Counted from the stretch's first letter, positions 10,826-21,385 are shown. The stretch is 64,000 nt of DNA from Sediminicoccus rosea (GCF_033547095.1 NZ_CP137852.1:4613001-4677000), one strand, 5' to 3'. The notes: generated by a model not told the origin, from the letters alone. Program-made: numbers and translations.

Positions 10826-11241
10826 GCCTCGGCCAACGGCTGGTCGCGGGCCGGCCTTGGCGGTTGCTGCTCGGCGTGCTCGCGGCGTCGCTCGTGGCCT
10901 GCTTCACGCCGCTGCCGGTGCTGCTGCTGATCTCCTATCTCCCCGGGGCCGGGCTCGATGAAATCACGCCGACGCTGATCGGCGATTTCGCCCTGGGCTC
11001 GGCCGCCATGGTCTTCGCCTGGCCCTTCGCCTTCCTGATGACACTGGCCGGTGGCCTGCCGGTGCATGGGCTGCTGGCCGCGCTCGGCCGGCAGGGGCGG
11101 CTGGCCTATGCGCTGGGCGGGGCTGTGGCGGGCGCGCTGCTGCTGCACCTGCTCCTGTTCGCCAAGCCCGCCCTGCCGCTGGCGGGCTCATTGGCCGGAG
11201 GCCTGGCCGCCCTCGCCTTCCGGCGCATCTGGCAGCCCTGA
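10822..11241 (+). CDS. Small integral membrane protein, unknown
   Basis: The 139-aa product starts at a GTG that overlaps the preceding stop by 4 bp, suggesting translational coupling. It has about four hydrophobic segments (roughly 15-37, 53-75, 92-112 and 117-133) and a basic C-terminus (FRRIWQP). There is no recognisable family motif. Coupling to the amidohydrolase suggests a role in the same process, but this is only positional. Confidence 0.7.
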   Translation: MSLGQRLVAGRPWRLLLGVLAASLVACFTPLPVLLLISYLPGAGLDEITPTLIGDFALGSAAMVFAWPFAFLMTLAGGLPVHGLLAALGRQGRLAYALGGAVAGALLLHLLLFAKPALPLAGSLAGGLAALAFRRIWQP

Positions 11242-11399
11242 GGCGCCGATCATGGCAGGCCGCCGCAATCGCCCTCAATTCGCCGCGCCTGCCCTCAACA
11301 TACCTCGCGAACGCCCAAGCCCCGGCACAGGCGGCGCGCAAATTCCTCCTCACACGAAGCCCACCCCGGGCAACGTGGTTCCCCAAGGAGGAACATTCG

Positions 11400-11696
11400 A
11401 TGGTCCAGACTTTCCGCCCCGCCTTCCTGACCCTCGCGCTGCTGATCGGCGCGGCCCCGGCCTTCGCCCAGGGGACCTCGCAGGGCACGGGCACGCCGGC
11501 CCCCGCCGCGAGCGGCACGCAGCGCCCCGTGGCCGCCGCCCCCGCGACGCCGGCCAACCCCGGCGGCCAGGCCGCGGCCCGCCCGGCGACGCAGGGCCAG
11601 GGGACGCAGGGCACCGCCCAGGCGCCCGTCCGCCCGGTCCAGCCCTCCGGCACCGCCGCGACCACCCCGGCGCCGACCGCGCCGCGCACCAACTGA
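11400..11696 (+). CDS. Secreted low-complexity Ala/Pro/Thr/Gln-rich peptide
   Basis: The 98-aa product has a signal peptide (VQTFRPAFLTLALLIGAAPAFAQ). About 75 residues follow, made almost only of A, P, T, G and Q, without cysteine or charged clusters. A near-perfect ribosome site AAGGAGGA (11385-11392) precedes the ATG and a strong terminator follows, so it looks like a well-expressed monocistronic gene. The function is not recognisable; an extended periplasmic or surface peptide is likely. Confidence 0.65.
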   Translation: MVQTFRPAFLTLALLIGAAPAFAQGTSQGTGTPAPAASGTQRPVAAAPATPANPGGQAAARPATQGQGTQGTAQAPVRPVQPSGTAATTPAPTAPRTN

Positions 11697-11715
11697 GGCG
11701 CGCCGCCTGATCACC

Positions 11716-11742
11716 CCGGCCGGCTCCTGACGAGCCGGCCGG
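11716..11742 (+). terminator. GC-rich hairpin after the low-complexity peptide gene
   Basis: An 11-bp perfect stem (CCGGCCGGCTC with GAGCCGGCCGG) closes a 5-nt loop 20 bp after the stop. No U-tract follows, so it may assist the terminator just downstream. Confidence 0.5.
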
Positions 11743-11763
11743 ATCCCTCCCAGACCCCGACTC

Positions 11764-11799
11764 ACCCTCCCCGGCTCACTCCGGGGAGGGTCTTTTGTT
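11764..11799 (+). terminator. Intrinsic terminator
   Basis: An 11-bp perfect stem (ACCCTCCCCGG with CCGGGGAGGGT) with a 6-nt loop is followed by CTTTTGTT. It ends the transcription unit of the peptide gene before acsA. Confidence 0.8.
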
Positions 11800-11897
11800 G
11801 AGGCCCGGACAGTGCGATTGACGCGGCGCAAGGCGGCGTGCGGTTATCTTCCCCAAACACGCCCCCAAGGCAGACTGGTTCGAGGAAGGAAACGCCC

Positions 11898-13835
<1,938 letters not shown>

Positions 13836-13842
13836 GCTTCCC

Positions 13843-14604
13843 TCACTCGTAGGTGGAGGCGACCTTCGGGTCGTCGAAGCGGCGAAGGAAGTCGAGGAAC
13901 CAGCGGTAGCGCTCGGTCAGGATGCGGATGGTCTCGGGCTGCAGCTCCTGGCGGTGCCGGCCCGGGGCAGTGTCCGTCCCGGCCCATTTCTGGCCGATCC
14001 AGGACGGATTGTTGGGCAGGTTCTCCACCCGCTCGCGCGCGATCTGCCGCCGCTGCTGGCGCGTCCAACTCTCCGGCGGCACGCCCATGAAGTGGGAGGC
14101 GCGCGCCACGACCTCCTCGAAATGCAGGCAGTACATGGCGTAGCCGATGAAGATGCGGTCCTGCGGCGCGATCCTGCGGACGGCGTTGAACCAGCCCTTC
14201 AGATAGCCGGTGTTGTCGAAGCTCAGCGCGAAGGCGTCGATCCCCTCGCGCGCCACGCGCTCGCGCCGGGCGGCGGTCTGCTCCGGCGTCTCCAGCGGCG
14301 CCTCATGGACGAATTGCCAGTGATACTGGTTGCAGACGATGTCCCGCGGATCGCGCGCGTTGAGCACGAAGCGGTAGTCCAGCAGGCGCATGCCGTGATT
14401 GAAGTATTGCGGCGTGTTGTGGAGGATCAGGCAATCCTCGCGGGGCGGCACCTCCCGCGTCGCGTCCTGGATGCGGCCGGCCTCATAGAGGGATTCCAGC
14501 CAGTCCACCCGCTGGTAGCGACCGGTCGCGATGGCGCGCAGCACCCGGTACATGGAGCCGGTGGCACTGGTCGGCGTGGTCAGGAAGATGATGCTGCGTG
14601 CCAT
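13843..14604 (-). CDS. Sulfotransferase-like protein
   Basis: The 253-aa protein starts MARSIIFLTTPTSATGSM. The N-terminal P-loop-like strand and the segment VLNARDPRDIVCNQYHW resemble the 5'- and 3'-phosphosulfate binding elements of PAPS-dependent sulfotransferases. The FMGVP segment near residue 185 is also typical. The acceptor is unknown. It stands alone, with a 336-bp space upstream, and no other sulfation gene is in view. The in-frame extension upstream of 14604 is low-complexity and was not used. Confidence 0.7.
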   Translation of the reverse strand: MARSIIFLTTPTSATGSMYRVLRAIATGRYQRVDWLESLYEAGRIQDATREVPPREDCLILHNTPQYFNHGMRLLDYRFVLNARDPRDIVCNQYHWQFVHEAPLETPEQTAARRERVAREGIDAFALSFDNTGYLKGWFNAVRRIAPQDRIFIGYAMYCLHFEEVVARASHFMGVPPESWTRQQRRQIARERVENLPNNPSWIGQKWAGTDTAPGRHRQELQPETIRILTERYRWFLDFLRRFDDPKVASTYE

Positions 14605-14850
14605 AGTCCCGGTTCGTCGCCTTCCCACCACCACCGCGCGCCGGCTGCGCCACGCCCCGGATCGCCGCCGGCTTTCGCCGGGGCAGCGGACCGCCGTGCG
14701 AGGTGCCGGCATCACCGCCAGCGCGCCCTCGCTCAGGGCGTCATGCTCTAGCCCGCGCCGCGTGAAGGAGGCAAATCGTGTCCGCGTCACGCAGCGGCGG
14801 AGGCGCGGGGGCCTGGTGCATCACCAGCCGGTCCATGTGCATGGGGGCGC

Positions 14851-14870
14851 CTTTGCCCTGCAGGGCAAAG
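14851..14870. promoter_or_regulatory. 20-bp perfect palindrome (candidate operator)
   Basis: CTTTGCCCTGCAGGGCAAAG is a perfect dyad with 10-bp arms and no loop. It lies 70 bp before the MFS start and 246 bp before the sulfotransferase start, within the 336-bp divergent space 14605-14940. The rest of that space shows no gene or RNA I can support. The form suits a homodimeric repressor site, but no regulator gene is adjacent. Confidence 0.45.
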
Positions 14871-14940
14871 CCGGCGCGATGACGCAAACGTAACCGGGCC
14901 CGCCTTGCCTCCGGGCGCGGTCGGGCCAGTTTTGCGGGCG

Positions 14941-16098
14941 ATGTCCGCTTCCCCGCACCGCGCCCTCATCCTCACCTTCGCGCTCGCGGGCTTCGCCTCC
15001 GCCTTCGCAACCCGCCTGACCGACCCGCTGGTGGCGGTCATCTCTCTCGATTTCGAGGCCGATCCGGCGCGGGTCGCGCTGCTCGCCACCTGCTTCGCCC
15101 TGCCCTATGCGCTGGTCCAGCCCGTGCTGGGGCCGGTGGCGGATGCGCTGGGCAAGCGGCGCATCATCACCTTCGCCCTCGCCTTCCAGGCCCTGTTCCT
15201 CTTCGCCTCGGCGCTGGCCCCGAGCCTCCTGCTGCTCATGCTGCTGCGCGTGCTGACCGGGGCGGCGGGCGGCGGCATCTTCCCGACCACACTGGCCCTC
15301 TTCGGTGACCGCGTGCCGCTGGCCGAGCGCCAGGTGGCGATCAGCCGCTTCCTCGCCTGCGCCATCGTGGGGCAGATGGCCGGCGGCGCGGTGGCCGGGC
15401 TGCTGGAGCCGATGCTGGGCTGGCGCGGGCTCATGCTGCTCTGCGGCGCGCTCACGCTGGCCGCCATGCTCACCATCCTGCGCGATCGCACGCCGGAGCC
15501 GACGGGCCGGCTCGATTTCGGCCAGGCGGTGGGCCGCTACCGCTTCCTGCTCACGCACCGACCCGCGCTGGTGCTGTTCTGGGCGGTGGGCATCGAGGGT
15601 CTGCTGGTCTTCGGTGGCTTCCCCTACTTCGCCAACCACCTGGCGGAGACCGGGCTGGGCGGCACGCGGGAGGCGGGGCTGACGGTCGCCGCCTTCGGGG
15701 CGGGGGGCCTTGCCTATGCCGGGCTCGCGCCGCTGCTGGTGGCGCGGCTGGGCTCGCGCCGGATGATGCGCCTGGGCGGCAGCCTCGCGGCCGTGGGTGT
15801 GGCGGGCCTTGCCCTCGCGCCCGCCGCCATCGTCTTCATGGCGGCGGGCGGGGTTCTCGGGCTTGGCTTCTTCATGCTGCACAACTCGCTCCAGACCCGG
15901 GTGACGGAGGTGGCGCCGCAATCCCGTGCCTCGGCGGTGGCGATGCATGCCTTCCACTTCTTCCTGGGCCAGGCGGCCGGGCCGGTGGTGATGGGGCTGG
16001 CGCGCGAGGGGTTCGGCTTCACCCCGGCGATGCTGGTGGCGGCGCTCGGCCTGGCGGGTCTCGGCGTGGTCATGGGCCGCGAAAAGAACAAACCTTGA
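14941..16098 (+). CDS. MFS transporter
   Basis: The 385-aa protein has about 12 hydrophobic segments. An MFS loop-2/3 signature is visible (GPVADALGKRRIITFALAF) and repeated in the second half (ARLGSRRMMRLGG). The topology suggests a drug/proton antiporter-type efflux protein, but the substrate is unknown. The start MSASPHRALILT was preferred over an upstream ATG at 14905 because the first helix begins right after it. A 20-bp palindrome sits upstream and three CCGATTCGC repeats downstream. Confidence 0.88.
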   Translation: MSASPHRALILTFALAGFASAFATRLTDPLVAVISLDFEADPARVALLATCFALPYALVQPVLGPVADALGKRRIITFALAFQALFLFASALAPSLLLLMLLRVLTGAAGGGIFPTTLALFGDRVPLAERQVAISRFLACAIVGQMAGGAVAGLLEPMLGWRGLMLLCGALTLAAMLTILRDRTPEPTGRLDFGQAVGRYRFLLTHRPALVLFWAVGIEGLLVFGGFPYFANHLAETGLGGTREAGLTVAAFGAGGLAYAGLAPLLVARLGSRRMMRLGGSLAAVGVAGLALAPAAIVFMAAGGVLGLGFFMLHNSLQTRVTEVAPQSRASAVAMHAFHFFLGQAAGPVVMGLAREGFGFTPAMLVAALGLAGLGVVMGREKNKP

Positions 16099-16105
16099 AC
16101 ATTCT

Positions 16106-16185
16106 CCGATTCGCGGGAGCAAAATTGTTTTGAATCAATGCTGCGCCCCGATTCGCGCGAACGAATCGGGACCGCCCGATTCGCA
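16106..16185 (+). repeat. Three direct CCGATTCGC copies, one within a 9-bp hairpin
   Basis: CCGATTCGC occurs at about 16106, 16148 and 16176, with spacings of 42 and 28 bp. The middle copy forms a perfect hairpin, CCCGATTCG-N6-CGAATCGGG (16147-16170). There is no U-tract. The 227-bp space between the MFS gene and the chaA-like gene holds no other gene. The copies could be operator half-sites or end the MFS transcript. Confidence 0.4.
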
Positions 16186-16325
16186 CCTCCCAACCACAAC
16201 CACTGGTGGCCCGCGCCCTGGCCGGACCACCATGGCGTTCTTCCTTTGTGCAAAATTGGCCCCGCGTTCCACTCGCGAGGCCTTTCTGGCATGATAGAGA
16301 TCATCAATCGTCAGGGGTCCGCACC

Positions 16326-17381
16326 ATGAAGCAAGCCGTCGGGAAGCTGCCGCTCTGGAGCTGGGCCATTCCGGTCTCCGGCCTCGCCCTGCTGCTCCTC
16401 TGGGGCGAGGGGGCCCCTGCCCTGCTGGTCGCCGCCGGGCTGCTCGGCGCCGTCTTCGCCGCCGTCCACCATGCCGAGACCGTGGCGCAGCGCCTGGGCG
16501 AGCCCTTCGGCACGCTGGTCCTGGCCCTTTCGGTGACGGTGCTGGAGGCGGGGATGATCGTCTCCATCATGCTGGGCGGCGACAGCCCGACCGTGGCGCG
16601 GGACAGCATCTTCGCCGCGCTGATGATCGCGCTGAACGGCATCCTCGGCCTCTGCCTCGTGCTCGGCGGCGTGCGGCACTTCGCGCAGAGCTTCCGCCCC
16701 GTCGCCGCCAATGCGTTGCTGGTGGTGCTGATGCCGCTGGCCGTCCTCACCCTGGTGCTGCCGAGCTACACGACCAGCACGCCCGGGCCGGTCTTCAGCT
16801 CGCCGCAGCTGGTCTTCGTCTCGATCATCGCGCTTGGCCTCTATGCGCTGTTTCTCTATGTCCAGCTGATCCGGCACAAGACCGACTTCATGGTGGACCA
16901 CGGCCTGCACGGGGACCCGCCCTCGCGCGCCGCCGCCTGGCTCGCCTTCCTGCTGCTGGCGCTGGCGCTGCTGGTGGTGATCCTGCTGGCCAAGAAGCTC
17001 TCCCCCACCCTCGAGGCCGGGGTGGCCGCCATCGGCGCGCCCATGGCGGTCGTCGGCATCGTCATCGCCGCCATCGTCCTGCTGCCGGAGGGGATCACCG
17101 CGGTGAGGGCGGCGGCCAGCAACAACCTGCAGACGGCGCTGAACCTGGCGCTCGGCTCCATCGTGGCCTGCGTGGGCCTCACCATCCCGGCGGTGGCTGT
17201 CGTCGCGCTCTACCTTGGCGAGCCGCTGCATCTCGGCCTCAGCCAGTCCATGACAGTGCTGCTCGGCCTCACCTTCCTGCTGCTGGCGGTCACGCTGGGC
17301 AGCGGGCGGACGACGGTGCTGGAGGGGACGGTCCACCTCGCCGTCTTCGCGGTGTTCGTGATCTTCTCCTTCCTGCCTTGA
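16326..17381 (+). CDS. ChaA-type calcium/cation:proton antiporter
   Basis: The 351-aa inner-membrane protein has about 11 hydrophobic segments. The paired antiporter alpha repeats are visible as SVTVLEAGMIVSIML (about 75-90) and IAAIVLLPEGITAVRAA (about 245-262), each with the conserved acidic residue. This matches the ChaA/y4hA ionic transporter group of the CaCA superfamily, which exports Ca2+, Na+ or K+ in exchange for protons. It is monocistronic. Confidence 0.88.
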   Translation: MKQAVGKLPLWSWAIPVSGLALLLLWGEGAPALLVAAGLLGAVFAAVHHAETVAQRLGEPFGTLVLALSVTVLEAGMIVSIMLGGDSPTVARDSIFAALMIALNGILGLCLVLGGVRHFAQSFRPVAANALLVVLMPLAVLTLVLPSYTTSTPGPVFSSPQLVFVSIIALGLYALFLYVQLIRHKTDFMVDHGLHGDPPSRAAAWLAFLLLALALLVVILLAKKLSPTLEAGVAAIGAPMAVVGIVIAAIVLLPEGITAVRAAASNNLQTALNLALGSIVACVGLTIPAVAVVALYLGEPLHLGLSQSMTVLLGLTFLLLAVTLGSGRTTVLEGTVHLAVFAVFVIFSFLP

Positions 17382-17451
17382 GGCGGGGGCGGGCTTCCGC
17401 CCCCCCCCCGGCTTCGCGTAGCCTCGGCCCCAACAAGACTGAGGAACCGCC

Positions 17452-18414
17452 ATGATCCAACGCCGCCCGCTGCTGCTCGGCGCGCTCGCGATGCCCGGCA
17501 TCGCGCGCGCCCAGGCCTATCCGACGCGCAGCATCTCCTTCCTCATCCCCTTCGCGCCGGGCGGCGGCACGGACATCATCGCCCGCGCGCTGCAGCCCAC
17601 CCTGCAGGATGAGCTGGGCCAGGCCCTGGCCATGGAGAACCGGCCCGGCGCCTCGGGCACGCTGGCCGTGGGGCAGCTCGCCCGCGCCCGGCCCGATGGC
17701 TACACCATGCTGATGACGACGGTGAGCGCCTCGGCCGTCGTGCCGCCTCTGCTCAACCCGCCGCCCTTCGACATCCACCGTGACCAGACACCGGTGGTGC
17801 TGGCCGGCACCGTGCCGCTGGTGGGCGTGGTCCCGGCCTCCTCCCCCGTGCGGGATTTCGATGGCTTCCTGGCGCATGCGCGGGCCAATCCGGGGACGCT
17901 GAACTATTCCTCCTCCGGCGTCGCCACGCAGCAGCATCTGGCGGCCGAGCTGCTCTCGGCCCAGGCCGGGCTGCGCATGACGCATGTGCCCTTCCGTGGC
18001 ACCGGCCAGGCCGTGACGGAGATCCTGGCCGGGCGCATCGACATCGCCTTCGACACCCTGCCCACCTACCTGCCGCATATCCGCGCCGGCCGGGTGCGCG
18101 CCATCGCCGTCACCATGCCCCGGCGCGTGGAGTGGCTGCCCGATGTGCCCACGGTGGCCGAGAAGGGCTTCCCCGGCTTCGACGCCAATGTCTGGTACAT
18201 GGTGATGGGCCCGCCCGGCCTGCCGGAGGCGATCACCGCGCGCTGGGTCGCGGGCGTGAACCGCGGGCTGAACGACCGCGGCGTGCGCGCCCGCATCAGC
18301 GAGGCGGGCTTCCTGCCCGGCGGCGGCACCCAGGCCGATGCGGCGGCGCTGCTGCGGCGCGATGCCGAGCGCTATGCGAACGTGATCCGGCAGGCGGCGA
18401 TCAAGCTCGACTGA
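17452..18414 (+). CDS. Bug/TctC family solute-binding protein
   Basis: The 320-aa protein has the leader QRRPLLLGALAMPGIARA. Bug segments follow: YPTRSISFLIPFAPGGGTDII, MENRPGASGTL, VPFRGTGQAVTEILAGRI and a late GFLPGGGT. No transporter subunit or hydrolase follows in the same direction. Its stop directly abuts the stop of the convergent LysR gene. A run of about ten C residues lies near 17400, some 45 bp before the start. Confidence 0.92.
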   Translation: MIQRRPLLLGALAMPGIARAQAYPTRSISFLIPFAPGGGTDIIARALQPTLQDELGQALAMENRPGASGTLAVGQLARARPDGYTMLMTTVSASAVVPPLLNPPPFDIHRDQTPVVLAGTVPLVGVVPASSPVRDFDGFLAHARANPGTLNYSSSGVATQQHLAAELLSAQAGLRMTHVPFRGTGQAVTEILAGRIDIAFDTLPTYLPHIRAGRVRAIAVTMPRRVEWLPDVPTVAEKGFPGFDANVWYMVMGPPGLPEAITARWVAGVNRGLNDRGVRARISEAGFLPGGGTQADAAALLRRDAERYANVIRQAAIKLD

Positions 18415-19308
18415 TCAGCCGAAGGCCCAGTCGCAGCGCTCCGCCGCCATCTCGATGAAGGCGCGCAGCTTGGCCGGGATCAGCCGCGCCGCGGGCCAGG
18501 CGATCTGGATGGGCATGGCGGGCGGCTCGCAATCCCGCAGCAGGCGGACCAGGCGCCCGGCGGCGATGGCCTCGCGCGCCTGGTAGGCCAGGACCATGGT
18601 GACCCCGCCCCCTCGCTCCGCGGCGCAGAGCGCGGCATCGGCGCTGTTGGTGACAAGGCGCGGGGCGATGGGCACGCGCTGGTCGACGCCGGCGCGGAAC
18701 AGCCGCCATTCCTCGGCGCCCTCGAAGGCGGAGAAGCGGATGATGCGGTGCGCCGCGAGCGCCTCGGGCTGTTCGGGCGTGCCGTGGCGGGCCAGGTAGT
18801 CCGGCGCCGCCACGATGATGCGCCGCGTCTCGCCCAGGCGGCGCGCCACCAGGCCGGAATCGGGCAGGTGGCCGATGCGGATGGCGCAGTCCACCCCTTC
18901 CTCCACCATGTTCACCCGACGGTCGGAAAGCTGGAGCTCCGCCTGCACGCCCGCGTGAAGGGCCAGGAAATCCGCCAGCAGCGGCGCCACATGCAGGCGC
19001 CCGAACACCGCCGGCGCCGAGACGACGAGCCGGCCCACCGGCGTGCGGCGCTCCGACTGCGCGAATTCCTCCGCCTCGGCCAGCTCGGCCATGATCCGCC
19101 GTGCCCGCTCCAGGTAATGCGCGCCCGCCTCGGTCAGCGTGACGGAGCGCGTGGTGCGGGCCAGCAGCCGCACGCCGAGATGCGCCTCCAGCGCCGCCAC
19201 ATGCCGCGTGACGGCCGAGGGGACGAGGCCCAGATGCCGGGCGGCCGGGGCAAAGCCCTTGCGGTCCACCACGGCGATGAAGGCGGAGATGGCGGCGAAG
19301 CGGTCCAT
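18415..19308 (-). CDS. LysR family transcriptional regulator
   Basis: The 297-aa protein has the N-terminal LysR helix-turn-helix (RKGFAPAARHLGLVPSAVTR, residues about 17-36) and a substrate-binding domain from about residue 88 (GRLVVSAPAVFG) like the CrgA/DmlR group. It is divergent from a four-gene operon. A palindrome with exact T-N11-A spacing lies between the two starts, so it most likely controls that operon and itself. Confidence 0.92.
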   Translation of the reverse strand: MDRFAAISAFIAVVDRKGFAPAARHLGLVPSAVTRHVAALEAHLGVRLLARTTRSVTLTEAGAHYLERARRIMAELAEAEEFAQSERRTPVGRLVVSAPAVFGRLHVAPLLADFLALHAGVQAELQLSDRRVNMVEEGVDCAIRIGHLPDSGLVARRLGETRRIIVAAPDYLARHGTPEQPEALAAHRIIRFSAFEGAEEWRLFRAGVDQRVPIAPRLVTNSADAALCAAERGGGVTMVLAYQAREAIAAGRLVRLLRDCEPPAMPIQIAWPAARLIPAKLRAFIEMAAERCDWAFG

Positions 19309-19310
19309 GG

Positions 19311-19333
19311 ATCATTGCAGCATGAGCAATGAT
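19311..19333. promoter_or_regulatory. LysR-type operator, T-N11-A palindrome
   Basis: ATCATTGC and GCAATGAT are perfect 8-bp inverted repeats separated by 7 bp. Inside them T19316 and A19328 are exactly 11 bases apart, the LysR box form. The site begins 3 bp upstream of the LysR start codon and about 100 bp before the peroxidase-like gene, as expected for an autoregulated divergent control region. Confidence 0.7.
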
Positions 19334-19432
19334 GAAGTGCCAAGAACGGAAATTATCAGTTTCGCCGCAATGGCTGATCGTCCGGATCGCGGTGGCCGGG
19401 CCCTCCGGCCGCCCCGGACAAGGACCACCCTG

Positions 19433-19984
19433 ATGACCCGTCTCGTCACCCATGCCTCGATCGACGCCGCCCCCGAGGCCTCGCGCCCCTTCCTCGACGC
19501 CGTCCAGAAGCAGCTGGGCTCCGTGCCCAACCTGTTCCGCACCGTCGCCAGCAGCCCGGCGGCGCTGGAGGGCTATCTCGGCCTGAGCGGCGCATTGGCC
19601 AAGGGCAGCCTGCCCGCCCAGACGCGCGAGCGCATCGCGCTCGCCGTCGCCGAGATCAATGGCTGCGACTACTGCCTGGCCGCGCACAGCTATATCGGCC
19701 AGCACATGGCCCGGCTCGACGCCGCCGAGATCGCCGCCAACCGCGCCGGCTTCTCGAACGACGCCAAGGCCGATGCGGCCGTGCGCTTCGCCGCCAAGGT
19801 GGCGCGAGAGCGCGGCCATGTGGAGGATGACGCGCTGCGCCTCGTGAAGCTCGCCGGCTACAGCGACGCGCAGATCGTCGAGATCGTCCTGCATGTCGCC
19901 CTGAACACCTGGACCAACTACCTCAATGAGGTGGCACGGACCGAGGTGGATTTTCCGGCAGTGACCCCCGCCCGCGCCGCGTGA
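19433..19984 (+). CDS. Carboxymuconolactone decarboxylase/AhpD-like peroxidase-related protein
   Basis: The 183-aa all-helical protein has the AhpD redox motif C78-x2-C81-x3-H85 ([16 protein letters not shown]), typical of alkylhydroperoxidase-type peroxidases. It reduces peroxides or serves as their thiol partner. It is the first gene of an operon with an NTF2-like, a flavin-oxidase-like and a small secreted protein, and it is divergent from a LysR gene with a shared operator. The ATG at 19433 matches the family start. Confidence 0.9.
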   Translation: MTRLVTHASIDAAPEASRPFLDAVQKQLGSVPNLFRTVASSPAALEGYLGLSGALAKGSLPAQTRERIALAVAEINGCDYCLAAHSYIGQHMARLDAAEIAANRAGFSNDAKADAAVRFAAKVARERGHVEDDALRLVKLAGYSDAQIVEIVLHVALNTWTNYLNEVARTEVDFPAVTPARAA

Positions 19985-20031
19985 GCCCGATGGCGGCGGG
20001 GCAGCCCGCCGCCACACCCGAGGAGAAAGCG

Positions 20032-20496
20032 ATGTCCCGCCCCCCCTTCCCGCCCTTCACCGCCGAGACCGCCGCCCACAAGGCCCGCATGGCCGAGGAT
20101 GCCTGGAACGGCCGCGACCCCGCCCGCGTGGCGCTGGCCTATACCGAGGACAGCCGCTGGCGGAACCGGGCCGAATTCCTCCGGGGCCGCGCCGAGATCG
20201 AGGCCTTCCTCACGCGCAAATGGACGCGTGAGCTGGAGTATCGCCTCATCAAGGAGGTCTGGGCCTGGCAGGGGAACCGCATCGCGGTGCGCTTCGCCTA
20301 TGAGTGGCATGACGATAGCGGCCAGTGGTTCCGCAGCTACGGCAACGAGAACTGGGAATTCGACGAACACGGCCTGATGCAGACCCGCATCGCCTCGATC
20401 AACGACCTGGCGATCCGCGCCGAGCAGCGCCTTTTCCACTGGCCGCAAGGCCCCCGCCCGGATGGGCATCCCGGCCTCACGGAGCTGGGCTTGTGA
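20032..20496 (+). CDS. NTF2-like protein, DUF1348 family
   Basis: The 154-aa cytosolic cone-fold protein contains the DUF1348 segments [11 protein letters not shown] and [17 protein letters not shown]. No enzymatic function is established for this family, though an SnoaL-like small-molecule pocket is likely. The ATG at 20032 has AGGAGAAA just upstream; an in-frame GTG at 19981 is less likely. Its stop overlaps the GTG start of the next gene. Confidence 0.88.
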   Translation: MSRPPFPPFTAETAAHKARMAEDAWNGRDPARVALAYTEDSRWRNRAEFLRGRAEIEAFLTRKWTRELEYRLIKEVWAWQGNRIAVRFAYEWHDDSGQWFRSYGNENWEFDEHGLMQTRIASINDLAIRAEQRLFHWPQGPRPDGHPGLTELGL

Positions 20497-21107
20497 ACCA
20501 GATCCCCTTCACCCCCAGCATCCGCGCCGTGCAGGACCGCAAGACCGCGCGGCCCCGCCATGCCGAGATGGATTTCCGCAGCCGCATCACGCCCGACCTG
20601 GCGTGCTTCATCGCGGCGCAGACCAGCGTCTTCCTGGCGACGGCGAGCGCGGCAGGCCAGCCCTATCTCCAGCATCGCGGCGGGCCGGCGGGCTTCCTGC
20701 ATGTGCTCTCGCCGAAGCAAATCGGCTTCGCCGACTTCAAGGGCAACAAGCAGTACATCACCCTCGGCAACCTCGCCGAGAACCCGCAGGCCTTCCTCTT
20801 CCTGATGGATTACGCGCATCGCCGCCGCATCAAGCTCTGGGGCAAGGCACGGGTGATGGAGGACGACCCCGGCCTGCTCCAGGCGCTGCGCCCCGAGGGG
20901 TATGCCGGCATCCCCGAGCAGGCGATCCTGTTCGACGTCGCGGCCTGGGACGCGAATTGCCCGCAGCACATCCCGCAGCGCTTCGAGGCGGCGGATGTGG
21001 CCGCCGCCCTGGCCGCCCGCGATGCGCGCATCGCCGAGCTCGAGGCGGAATTGGCGCGGCGCCGGGCCTGGCCTATGCCTGGGGCAACCTCAGGAGAGCC
21101 CTCATGA
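20493..21107 (+). CDS. Pyridoxamine 5'-phosphate oxidase-related flavin-binding protein
   Basis: The 204-aa split-barrel protein has [31 protein letters not shown], a FLMDY segment and [12 protein letters not shown], as in FMN-binding PNPOx-like proteins. The C-terminus is a short helix ([13 protein letters not shown]). The GTG start overlaps the DUF1348 stop (GTGA) and the stop overlaps the next ATG (ATGA), so three genes are translationally coupled. A role in detoxifying reactive or oxidised compounds is inferred from the neighbours. Confidence 0.85.
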   Translation: MNQIPFTPSIRAVQDRKTARPRHAEMDFRSRITPDLACFIAAQTSVFLATASAAGQPYLQHRGGPAGFLHVLSPKQIGFADFKGNKQYITLGNLAENPQAFLFLMDYAHRRRIKLWGKARVMEDDPGLLQALRPEGYAGIPEQAILFDVAAWDANCPQHIPQRFEAADVAAALAARDARIAELEAELARRRAWPMPGATSGEPS

Positions 21108-21385
21108 AAGCCTGGACCCTCACCGCCGCCCTGATCCTCGCCGCCGCCCCCGCCTGGGCGGACCGGGCCGGCGCCGAGCGCTGCGCGGCGGGGCTGCAGC
21201 CGCTGGGCCAGCAACTCTTCACCCGCGCCTTGCCCGGCGTGCTGGGCGGCGCCTCGATCCCGGATGCGCTGCGCAACGCCGCCGTCTCGATGGTGATGTC
21301 GGGCGCGGTCAGCCGCGATGCCGCGCGGCAGGCGGCGGAATCCGCCGGGCCCTGCCTCGCCATGGCGCGCCCCACGGGCGGCTGA
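21104..21385 (+). CDS. Small secreted protein, unknown
   Basis: The 93-aa product has a signal peptide ([18 protein letters not shown]). The mature part is helical, about 74 aa, with two cysteines, one near the start (ERCAAGL) and one near the end (AGPCLAM), which could pair. The ATG overlaps the upstream stop (ATGA). It is the last gene of the LysR-linked operon. Confidence 0.7.
   Translation: MKAWTLTAALILAAAPAWADRAGAERCAAGLQPLGQQLFTRALPGVLGGASIPDALRNAAVSMVMSGAVSRDAARQAAESAGPCLAMARPTGG

Noticed and set aside
17395-17412. Run of about ten C before a Bug gene as a phase-variation tract
   Set aside because: It is a single homopolymer in a GC-rich spacer about 45 bp before the start, outside the coding frame and any clear promoter; there is no evidence of variation.
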